From assembly GCA_016929905.1 (NCBI GenBank), contig JAFGHX010000138.1, positions 1-50,075 of the forward strand: a DNA stretch of 50,075 bases, given 5' to 3'. Positions 17,381 to 24,627 of this stretch are shown here, one piece after another (positions within the stretch are counted from its first letter, which is position 1; the number at the start of each line of letters is the position of its first letter). The stretch comes from Kiritimatiellia bacterium. Its GTDB lineage: Bacteria; Verrucomicrobiota; Kiritimatiellia; JAFGHX01. Below the pieces are notes generated by a model. It searched no databases. It saw nothing but the letters and a program-made list of their open reading frames with translations, and was not told where the DNA came from. The translations under genes and the position numbers were made by a program.

Positions 17381-19435
17381 TCACCGCGCCTGCAACACCT
17401 GCAGACTGCGCCTGGCCTCTTCGGCGTTCGGATCGAGTTCGAGCGCTCTGGAGAAGTGGCTGATCGCCTCCCGGATCCGGCCCATGTTCGTGAGGGTGAT
17501 GCCGAGCTTCGTGTGCAGGTCCGGGTTGTCGGGCTCGAGCACGAGTGCGCGCGAGAAATGGGCGGCGGCCTGTTCGTAGGCTTCGCGGCTGAAGAGGATG
17601 TGGCCCACGCTGCTGTGCACGCCCGCGAGTGCCGGATTCAGACGCAAGGCATCGGAGTAATGGGCGAGCGCTTCGTCATACCGGCCCGTGCGCGTGAGCG
17701 CGTTGGCCAGGTTGCCGTGCGCCGCGACATGGGCCGGGTCCAACTCGATGGCAGTCGACAGGACCGCAATCGCTTCCGCCGGCCGGTCGAGTGCGAGCAG
17801 GGCCGCGCCTGCTCCTGCATAGGTGGCGGCGGCCCCGCGGGGCTGCAGCGCGATTGCCTCGCTGAAATGGCGCAACGCCTGTTCGGCGTCGCCCTGCGCG
17901 GCCAGGAGCCGGCCCAGCCCGGCATGCGCTTCCGGCAGGTTCGCGTAGATCTCGAGCGCGCGCCGGTAGTGGCCGGCCGCCTCGGCCGGCTTGCCCGCCG
18001 CCGCCAGGGCATCGCCCAGGTTGCAGAGCGCGAGGTAGGCGTTAGGCTCGATCGCGAGCGCCTGGCGGTACCGGGCGATGGCCTGGTCGGTCTTGCCCGC
18101 CCGGAACAGAGAGATCCCCAGGTTGACCAGGGATTCGGAGCTCGTGCGGTCGATACTCAACACGTGCCGGAACAGGTGTTCGGTGTCGCGCCATACGCGC
18201 ACCTGCAAGAAACTGCGCGCGCTCATGGCCAGGAGCAGGACCAGCATGCCGGCCGCCATGGCGCCGGTTCGCGCCCGGCGGCGTACCGCCAGCAAGCCGT
18301 CGACGCCGGCGCCCAGCGCCAGCCCCATCCCGATCAGCGGCAGGTACAGGAACCGGTCCGCGCGGGAGATATGGTGCGGCAGGATCTGGGAGCTGGGCGC
18401 CAGCGCGAGCAGGAACCAGACCAGGCCGAACAGAAGCCTGGCGTTCCGCCGCGCGCACCAGAGCGCAGCGAGGCTGAGCCCCACCAGCGCGGCGCCCAGC
18501 AGCGGGGCCGGGGCGAACAGGTTCTTCGCCAGCACTTCCGGATAGATGAGGCTCAGTTGCCTGGGCCATACGACGGTGCCGATGTTGAGCGCGTAAACGT
18601 GCAGGATCGTCACGACCCGTTGCGGCAGGGTGAGCAGTTGCCCTTCGTAGTACAGATCCGCGCCCAGCGCGCGGCGGTCGCCGACAATCTTCAGGACCAG
18701 CGCGGCGAGCGCGACGGCCCACAGATACCACGACCCGACCAGGATGCGACGCCAACCGCGCTCTCGCGCCACGATCCAGTCGCACGCCACGATGAGGGCC
18801 GGCACGACCACGCCGAGCACGTTGCTCAGGCAAGCCAAGCCGCAGAAGAACGCGGTGAGCGCCGGATCGACGAGGCGCGCAGGGGCCCGGTTCCGCCCGT
18901 GCATGTGGGACAGCACGGCCAGCAGCGAGAAGAAGACCATCAGCAGTTCCTCCCGCCCGCCAACCCAGGCGACCGGTTCCACGACGACCGGATGCACGGC
19001 GAAAACCATGGCCGCCACAAAAGCGCCGGCAAGCCGCGGGGCGGCCTCCGGCGCTGGCCCGTCGCCGCGCCGGCTCTTCCGTGCGCCGCTCACCTGCAAC
19101 GCGAGGACGAAGACCAGCGCGATGTTCGCCAGGTGCAGCAACAAACTCGTGATGTGATAGCCGACGGGATTCGTGCCCCAAACGGCGTAATCGAATGCCA
19201 GCGACAACAGCCGAACGGGATAGTAGCTGCTGACCGAGAAGCGCGAGAACATTCGCGCCACGTTGCGCGGATGCAGGCTCCGAATCAGCGGATTCTGAAG
19301 GATCTGGCCGTATTCGTCGTAGTGGATGAAGTCGTAGGTGAGCACGGGAAAGAACAGAAGCACGGTCAACGCCAACAACGCCGCCAAGGCGGGGAGCGTG
19401 TAGCGGAGATTGGGTTGTTTGGGGTTGTGGGGCAT
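17381..19435 (-). CDS. Polytopic GT-C-like membrane protein with C-terminal TPR repeats
   Basis: 684 residues. About ten hydrophobic segments occupy residues 10-390. An acidic motif FIHYDEYGQILQNP follows the first segment, matching the DD/DE motif of TMTC/PMT-like GT-C glycosyltransferases. SSYYPVRLLSLAFDYAVWG and HITSLLLHLANIALVF are typical of this bacterial group. From about 400 onward there are about eight TPR units (for example SLVNLGISLFRAGKTDQAIA, HGNLANALTRTGRYDEALAH). These proteins are predicted to transfer sugars from lipid-linked donors outside the membrane; the donor and acceptor are unknown. The gene at 24628 has the same architecture, pointing to paralogues in one cluster. Confidence 0.85.
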   Translation of the reverse strand: MPHNPKQPNLRYTLPALAALLALTVLLFFPVLTYDFIHYDEYGQILQNPLIRSLHPRNVARMFSRFSVSSYYPVRLLSLAFDYAVWGTNPVGYHITSLLLHLANIALVFVLALQVSGARKSRRGDGPAPEAAPRLAGAFVAAMVFAVHPVVVEPVAWVGGREELLMVFFSLLAVLSHMHGRNRAPARLVDPALTAFFCGLACLSNVLGVVVPALIVACDWIVARERGWRRILVGSWYLWAVALAALVLKIVGDRRALGADLYYEGQLLTLPQRVVTILHVYALNIGTVVWPRQLSLIYPEVLAKNLFAPAPLLGAALVGLSLAALWCARRNARLLFGLVWFLLALAPSSQILPHHISRADRFLYLPLIGMGLALGAGVDGLLAVRRRARTGAMAAGMLVLLLAMSARSFLQVRVWRDTEHLFRHVLSIDRTSSESLVNLGISLFRAGKTDQAIARYRQALAIEPNAYLALCNLGDALAAAGKPAEAAGHYRRALEIYANLPEAHAGLGRLLAAQGDAEQALRHFSEAIALQPRGAAATYAGAGAALLALDRPAEAIAVLSTAIELDPAHVAAHGNLANALTRTGRYDEALAHYSDALRLNPALAGVHSSVGHILFSREAYEQAAAHFSRALVLEPDNPDLHTKLGITLTNMGRIREAISHFSRALELDPNAEEARRSLQVLQAR

Positions 19436-19462
19436 GATCTCAGTCAGGACACCATTCCTCTC

Positions 19463-19692
19463 ATCTTTGTCGTAAGCTTTGTCGATCTCCGGTTCGCGAA
19501 TATGTGCGGTCCCTCGCGAGACGTGCCGGCACCGTCATTCACCTGATCATCCTACGGCTGCGGGCATGCACCTTCGTCGTCCCGCCCAACCGGGCGCGTC
19601 CAGTGGCTGATTCACACATCCTCTGGTTCGACTGCGCGCCCGGGTTGTCGACAAAGATTACGACAAAGCTTACGACAAAGCTTACGACAAAG
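19463..19692. repeat. Inverted pair of period-12 arrays (GACAAAGATTAC family)
   Basis: 19463-19486 reads ATCTTTGTCGTAAGCTTTGT and onward. 19650-19692 carries GACAAAGATTAC followed by two copies of GACAAAGCTTAC and a final GACAAAG, in the opposite orientation. The 285-bp space 19436-19720 contains nothing else that I can support. Related units occur at 26900-26923 and 33794-33827. Confidence 0.8.
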
Positions 19693-19720
19693 AAATTCTG
19701 ATCTCACGCCGACTGTCGAG

Positions 19721-20077
19721 TCATTCACTCCCCGCCACAAGCCCATACCCGGCAAGAGCCCCCACAGCATCCCAGAACAGATCCTTCCAGCTCCAGCCGG
19801 TCTCCTTCACCTTCGCATCGTACGTTTCCTTGCCGGCCCCGACGCCGACGGTCACGCCGACGGCGAGCGGGAACGACTGAGATCCCTCCAATCCCTGGCT
19901 ATGCGCCGCGGCGGTCACAACGCCGGAAATCGCGGCCGATATGCCGAAGTGGTACACCTTGTCGCGCCCGAACCACGAATCCTCAACCGTCCGCATCGTG
20001 GCACAACCCGGCAGGCCAAGAATCAGCACGACGACCACGAGGCGACAGGGCCACTTGCATTCGAGTTCGGTTCTCAT
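19721..20077 (-). CDS. YfiM-like (DUF2279) lipoprotein
   Basis: 118 residues from ATG 20077. CRLVVVVLILGLPGC is a lipoprotein signal with lipobox LPGC, so the mature protein starts at that cysteine. DSWFGRDKVYHFGISAAISG is the conserved DKxxHF signature of the YfiM/DUF2279 group, followed by Gly-rich membrane-like stretches (FPLAVGVTVGVGAGKETYDA, KDLFWDAVGALAGYGLVAG). The frame is open further upstream to 20242, but that part runs through repeats and lacks a signal sequence. Function is unknown. It sits between two polytopic TPR proteins on the same strand. Confidence 0.8.
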   Translation of the reverse strand: MRTELECKWPCRLVVVVLILGLPGCATMRTVEDSWFGRDKVYHFGISAAISGVVTAAAHSQGLEGSQSFPLAVGVTVGVGAGKETYDAKVKETGWSWKDLFWDAVGALAGYGLVAGSE

Positions 20078-20118
20078 TTGCGTCTTCGGGCTCCCAGATT
20101 GCTCGGCGCGCTTTTTCC

Positions 20119-20584
20119 GCCCGCGAAAAGTCGCGAAAAGGGCGCGAAAGGGCTGTTCGGCATGCCCTGGGCAGCTCGATGACCGTGCAGCAACTTTGAA
20201 CTGTTTGCGCCGACATCGGCCGTTGGGTAGGCGGCACGTCATTGCGGCGCAAACAACTCAAAGTTGCTGCGTCCGCCGGGCCGCCCGTTGAACGGAGCTG
20301 TATTCCGCTCAAACAACCCGGGCAACGTTGCGGGAATCGAGGATTGCCGCGACGCCCAGGAGTATCCGGTCACTTTCACGATGCCGCGTCGTGGCAATCC
20401 TTTCGATTCCCGCAACAGACCTCGGCCCACCGCCCAGCCTTCGCCCAAACCAGACGGCCCTTTCGCGTCCCTTTCGCGACTTTTCGCGGGCACATCTCCT
20501 CCGCGCCTTTGCGAGCTCGAGCGAGTCCCCGAGCGGGCGAGAGACACCTCCCCTTTCGCGCTCCTTTCGCGACCTGTCGCGGGC
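20119..20584. repeat. Cluster of CTTTCGCG arrays and two long inverted repeats
   Basis: The 535-bp space 20078-20612 is nearly all repeat. Three CTTTCGCG-type arrays lie at 20119-20153 (reverse), 20457-20491 and 20550-20584 (forward). A 25-bp inverted pair lies at 20187-20211 and 20246-20270, with two mismatches. A 28-30-bp inverted pair lies at 20327-20354 and 20387-20416 (GTTGCGGGAATCGA ends). No coding gene is supported here. Confidence 0.8.
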
Positions 20585-20612
20585 AACTCTTCCTCGGCCA
20601 CCTGCACGCGCT

Positions 20613-23054
20613 TCACTCTCCTCCAACCAGCCCCTCCAGCTCCTTCCGCTGCGGGTCGTCGGGGCAGAGCGCCAGGTATCTCCGCAGCAACTCGGCCGCG
20701 CGCGGCCGCTGCCCCAGATGATGGGTGTAAATCAGGCCCAGGTTCTTGAGCGCGGAGGCATGGTCGGGATCGACGGTCAGGATCCGCTCATAGCTTTGTG
20801 CGGCCGCGGCGAACTGGCCCTGCCCGCAGAGGATATTGCCGCGGAACAGGAGCGCTTTCGGCATGTCGGGATCGACCTGGAGCACTTTCTCGATCAGCGC
20901 GAGAGCTGTGGGGTAGTCTTTCCGCTCGGCGCGGATACGGCTGAGATCGACGAGCGCGGGCGTGTACAGGCCGCACGCGCGGATGCTGTCGGCCAGTGCC
21001 GCCTCCTGCGCCGGCGCGTTGCCCGCCCGCTCGTAGGCCTGCGCCATGGCGTGCGCGTCCTGGGCCTTCACAATGCTCTGGTACACGCGATCCAGCGCGG
21101 CGTCGTTCAGGCAGGGCTCGTCGGGCTTCTGCCCCAGCAGGGGCTCGTAATAGATCGGGTGAAAGGCAAGCCGTCTGCGTTGCGGCGTGCCCGCCACAAC
21201 CCGGAACAGGCGGAAGTAGGCCGTCTGATAGACCCGTTCAAGATGCTCGAGCGTTTCGGGCGCGTAGTGGCAGCGGTAGGCGGTAGCGCGCCGCGAGACT
21301 CGCATGGCGTCGGCCGTGTAGCGGTCCGAAAAGAGGGAATGGTCGGTCAGCAGCGAGGTTTCATAGACGAAGTAGTCCACATCGTACTGCCGGCAGTACG
21401 CGTAGAAGGCGGCCTCGTCCTGATACAGCGCGGTCAGGAAGCCCTGCACGCGCTTGCGCACGTCGAGATTCTCGTATTTCGAGTGCAGGATGATCGGGCG
21501 GCCGGCGTAGGTCGAGAGGGTGGAACCCATGCCGACGGTGGTCAGGAAGCTGGCATCCGGCGGTGTGTTCGCCCGGATCCAGTCCACGAGCATGAGCCGC
21601 TGCCCGAGCATCTTCTGCTCCTTCGCGATCTTGAGGCGCGGCAGGGCCACGGCTTGCGCCGCGACCGCCACGCACACGAGCGCGAGTGCGGCGCGGGCAA
21701 CCCGCGACTCGCCGGGCAGCAGGAACCCGGCGCACAAGGTCAGGAACACACCGGCCAGCGGCGCAAGCCGCACGATCAGAAGGAACAGGAGCAAGAATGC
21801 GGCGGCAAGCCCCAGCACGGTGAGCTCAGCCGGCTCGGGCGGCCGGCGCCGCCAGGCGCAGAGCCGCACCAGGATCCCGGCGGCGCCGAGCGGCAGCGTA
21901 CTCATCAGCATCAGCCAGATCATGCCCGGCTCCGGCGACATGAATGAAGCGACCCACATGGTGCGCGCTTCGTAGGAGAGCGCCCGCGGATCGAGAGGTT
22001 TCCGGCCGAGGTTCACCAGCTTGGCGACAATCAGCTCGCGCACGTGCGCGAAGGTCTCACTGGCGCCCAGCACATGCACGAGCCCGTGCAGGCAGACGAA
22101 GATGACGACCAGCACGGGCAGCAGGAGCAGGCGCCGCCGGCGGAGGAAGGCGGTGTGGCCGAGGGCGGCGGCGAGCGGCGCGGCATAGAGCAGGATCATC
22201 ACGGTCGAGAACAGGAACGCGTTCTCGCGCAGCACGGGGAACGCCACGCCGGCCAGCACGGCGCCGGCCCCCAGCGCACCGAGTGCCTTGAGTACCTGCT
22301 CCCGGCCCGTCCACAACCAGACGCCGGTCATGACGACAGCCTGCACGAGCAGGATCGAGCGTGTCATGTGCCAGGAGCCGAGCGCCACGAACATCGCCAC
22401 GGCGGCGACGGCGGCATTCGGCCAGGCCCAGCGCCGCATGAGGCCGAGCGACGCGCCGACGGCCAGGATCACGAAGGGGAACGCCCAGTGCTCGCGCAGG
22501 TACGTGCCGATGACGACCCGCCCGAAACTGTAGGGGCTCACCGCGAACAGGAGCGCCAGCAGCAGCGCGCCGCCGCGGCCCAGCCCCGTCTGCCGCGCCA
22601 TGAAATAGAACGCCAGAATGCCGGTGCTCGTCCACAACGCGGTGAGATACACGAGAAACGCGTGGAACGAGACGGGAACGAAAAGCCTGACGAACCGGTA
22701 TAGCCAGCCGGCCGGGTATTCCATGAAGATGGTGAAATGGCGCTTCGGCTCGATGCCTGTCGGGTGCTGAAGCAGCGTGTCCCGCCGCGGGATGCCCGCC
22801 CCTTCCGCGACCATGAGCGCATGCCGGTAGTGGAACGCGGCCTCCGTCCAGTAGAAGCAGCGCGGATCGGCGGGATTGTAGTAGTCCAGCCGGGTGACCC
22901 GCCAGATCTTGAATGCGGACAGCGCGCAAAACGCCAGCGCCAGTACCAGCGCGGCGAGCCAAAGCGGGCAGGCGGACAAGCGCACCGCCGGCGCGGCGGA
23001 CGTTGTGCCCACGCCCTGACTCTTGCCTGCAGACTGGTTGGAGCGTTTCGTCAT
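20613..23054 (-). CDS. Polytopic STT3/GT-C-like membrane protein with TPR repeats
   Basis: 813 residues. A first membrane segment at 30-46 is followed by a long exposed loop with DYYNPADPRCFYWTEAAFHY and HPTGIEPKRHF, recalling the DxD-containing first loop of STT3/AglB-type oligosaccharyl transferases. YLREHWAFPFVIL could supply the second acidic site. About eleven more membrane segments follow up to about residue 480, then a soluble domain (ANTPPDASFLTTVGMGSTLS) and TPR units near the C-terminus (PKALLFRGNILCGQGQFAAA, ALKNLGLIYTHHLGQRPRAA). I infer a surface glycosyl or oligosaccharyl transferase; the acceptor is unknown. Confidence 0.75.
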   Translation of the reverse strand: MTKRSNQSAGKSQGVGTTSAAPAVRLSACPLWLAALVLALAFCALSAFKIWRVTRLDYYNPADPRCFYWTEAAFHYRHALMVAEGAGIPRRDTLLQHPTGIEPKRHFTIFMEYPAGWLYRFVRLFVPVSFHAFLVYLTALWTSTGILAFYFMARQTGLGRGGALLLALLFAVSPYSFGRVVIGTYLREHWAFPFVILAVGASLGLMRRWAWPNAAVAAVAMFVALGSWHMTRSILLVQAVVMTGVWLWTGREQVLKALGALGAGAVLAGVAFPVLRENAFLFSTVMILLYAAPLAAALGHTAFLRRRRLLLLPVLVVIFVCLHGLVHVLGASETFAHVRELIVAKLVNLGRKPLDPRALSYEARTMWVASFMSPEPGMIWLMLMSTLPLGAAGILVRLCAWRRRPPEPAELTVLGLAAAFLLLFLLIVRLAPLAGVFLTLCAGFLLPGESRVARAALALVCVAVAAQAVALPRLKIAKEQKMLGQRLMLVDWIRANTPPDASFLTTVGMGSTLSTYAGRPIILHSKYENLDVRKRVQGFLTALYQDEAAFYAYCRQYDVDYFVYETSLLTDHSLFSDRYTADAMRVSRRATAYRCHYAPETLEHLERVYQTAYFRLFRVVAGTPQRRRLAFHPIYYEPLLGQKPDEPCLNDAALDRVYQSIVKAQDAHAMAQAYERAGNAPAQEAALADSIRACGLYTPALVDLSRIRAERKDYPTALALIEKVLQVDPDMPKALLFRGNILCGQGQFAAAAQSYERILTVDPDHASALKNLGLIYTHHLGQRPRAAELLRRYLALCPDDPQRKELEGLVGGE

Positions 23055-23136
23055 CCTCGATCACCCGCCGTTCGTCCAGATCAACCACGGAGGTATCCTC
23101 CGTGGTGAATCTGCTCTGCCAACGTGCGATCAACCT

Positions 23137-24318
23137 TCAATCCGTCGTCGTACCCGCGGGGACGGCCTTGTGCGTCACAAGGGTCTGATAGATGATCTGC
23201 GCGATGAGCCGGTGCCCGAGCGGCGTCGGATGCGCGACGTCCATGTAGAGCTGCCCGGCGTCCTTTTCCCTGCGCTTGATGTGGCGATAGGTGTTGATGA
23301 CCGGCTCGACACCGGCGAGCAGTTCCCAGCGTGCGGGGAACCAGAACGGGTAGTCGCACACGCGGCCCTTGTCGGTGTCGTGCCAGACGGGCGTGATGAA
23401 GAAGGCCCGGAACCGGTGTTGAGCGCCGAGCGCCGTCATGGCGTTCAGGTTCGCGCGGTAGTCCTCGGGCGAGACGCGGAAGTTGGTGGTGGCGGCGAAA
23501 TAGGACTCGAACAGCGCCTTACGGGACCGGCTCTTGAGCGTGTCGGCCAGGAACCGATAGAGCCGCAGCCGGTAGAGCAGGCTCCATAAGTCGGCGCGGG
23601 GGGCCGCATCGAGGAAGCGCTGCTCCTTGTCGGCGTAAAAGCGCGCGCCGGTGAAATCGTTCAGCCCGAAGTAGACCAGGACGAGATCCGGCTTGTAGGC
23701 GAGCAGGTCGCGCCGGAGATACTGCAGGCCCTGCCAGGAGGAATAGCCGGGCACTCCGGCGTTGAGCACTTCGAAATCGGGGCCGTCGCTCGTCTGGTCG
23801 AGCAGTTGTTCGAGGACAGCGCAATAGGTCTTGTCCTGGGGCACGCCCCAGCCGAAGGCGGACGAGTCGCCGATCGAGATGATGCGGAACGTGCCGGCCG
23901 CCTTTTCGAGCGAGGTCTCCGGGCCGCGCATGCGGTTGGCGTTGATGGAGACGGTCCAATCGTACCGGTCGCCCGGCGCGCCGGTGTAGTTGTCGCTCGG
24001 CTGCCCGCGGAACCCGGGCTTCAGCCGCCAGAAGACGACGGGGTCCTTGTCGTAGCCGGCGGACTCGAACTCCGGCACATGGAACTTGAGGTAGTAGCTG
24101 GCCGCCTTGCCCTCGTAGCCGCACAAGCGCAGCACGCCCTCGACCAGGGCGAAGAACAGGACCGTCCCGATCAGGGCCAGGCCGATCTTCTTGACGATCC
24201 CGCCGCGGGGGGGGGCGGGCGGGGATGGTGTGGACGCCGCATGGTTTCTTCCCGTCTTCGCCAATGGTTGCCCGCCTTTCGTAGGGCCAGCAAGACCGAC
24301 CCAAAATAGCACACACAT
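23137..24318 (-). CDS. Membrane-anchored SGNH/GDSL hydrolase
   Basis: Up to 393 residues. One membrane anchor (KKIGLALIGTVLFFALVEGV) precedes an SGNH domain with block I IISIGDSSAFGWGV (catalytic Ser in GDSS), block III VYFGLNDFTGA (Gly/Asn) and block V MDVAHPTPLGHRLIAQI (Asp/His in DVAHPT). Such proteins are esterases or acyltransferases, often acting on surface polysaccharides. The start is uncertain: ATG 24318 has no Shine-Dalgarno site, while TTG 24264 is preceded by AAAGGCGGG. It follows the STT3-like gene's strand and may trim or acylate the same glycan, which is an inference. Confidence 0.88.
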   Translation of the reverse strand: MCVLFWVGLAGPTKGGQPLAKTGRNHAASTPSPPAPPRGGIVKKIGLALIGTVLFFALVEGVLRLCGYEGKAASYYLKFHVPEFESAGYDKDPVVFWRLKPGFRGQPSDNYTGAPGDRYDWTVSINANRMRGPETSLEKAAGTFRIISIGDSSAFGWGVPQDKTYCAVLEQLLDQTSDGPDFEVLNAGVPGYSSWQGLQYLRRDLLAYKPDLVLVYFGLNDFTGARFYADKEQRFLDAAPRADLWSLLYRLRLYRFLADTLKSRSRKALFESYFAATTNFRVSPEDYRANLNAMTALGAQHRFRAFFITPVWHDTDKGRVCDYPFWFPARWELLAGVEPVINTYRHIKRREKDAGQLYMDVAHPTPLGHRLIAQIIYQTLVTHKAVPAGTTTD

Positions 24319-24335
24319 GAGGTGAGGCGCACAAA

Positions 24336-24432
24336 GTAGAAGAGCCCCGGCTCTTGCTCCCCGACGGCACGACGTGCCGTCGGGGGCAGCCGGGCCTTCG
24401 GCCCGGAGGAAGCGGCGAGACGCCGCTTCTAC
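24336..24432. repeat. Compound GTAG-capped palindromic repeat, locus B (complete, 97 bp)
   Basis: GTAG at 24336-24339 and its reverse complement CTAC at 24429-24432 cap four stems: AGAGCC/GGCTCT (24341-24354), a 23-bp palindrome CCGACGGCACG... (24361-24383), CCGGGCCTTCGGCCCGG (24390-24406) and AAGCGGCG/CGCCGCTT (24410-24428). It lies in the divergent space 24319-24627. Confidence 0.88.
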
Positions 24433-24516
24433 TCTGGCGCCCCAGGCTTCCCGCAGCGGAGCAGCGTTGCGTTCAGATTACACCAAGCCACCGACCGCAT
24501 GTCAAAACGATACCGT

Positions 24517-24551
24517 ATCGACCATCGACCCTTGACCATCGACCATCGACC
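24517..24551 (+). repeat. Five-unit heptamer array (ATCGACC)
   Basis: Units are ATCGACC, ATCGACC, CTTGACC, ATCGACC, ATCGACC. The array lies 76 bases upstream of the GTG at 24628. The same heptamer in the same orientation relative to the gene lies just upstream of 41578. Confidence 0.85.
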
Positions 24552-24554
24552 ATA

Positions 24555-24570
24555 CCGATTCGCGAATCGG
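24555..24570. promoter_or_regulatory. Perfect 16-bp palindrome, operator candidate
   Basis: CCGATTCGCGAATCGG is fully self-complementary. It lies 57 bases before the GTG of the TPR membrane protein. No cognate regulator is visible nearby. Confidence 0.4.
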
Positions 24571-24627
24571 TGCGAGTAAGCTTTTTCCTTCATTTGCCCC
24601 TACGGGTAGCGCATAGTAGTCGGCACT

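Noticed and set aside
17168..19546. A 792-codon open frame on the plus strand
   Set aside because: It is antisense to the GT-C/TPR gene, with low-complexity Gln/Arg-rich sequence and no family features.
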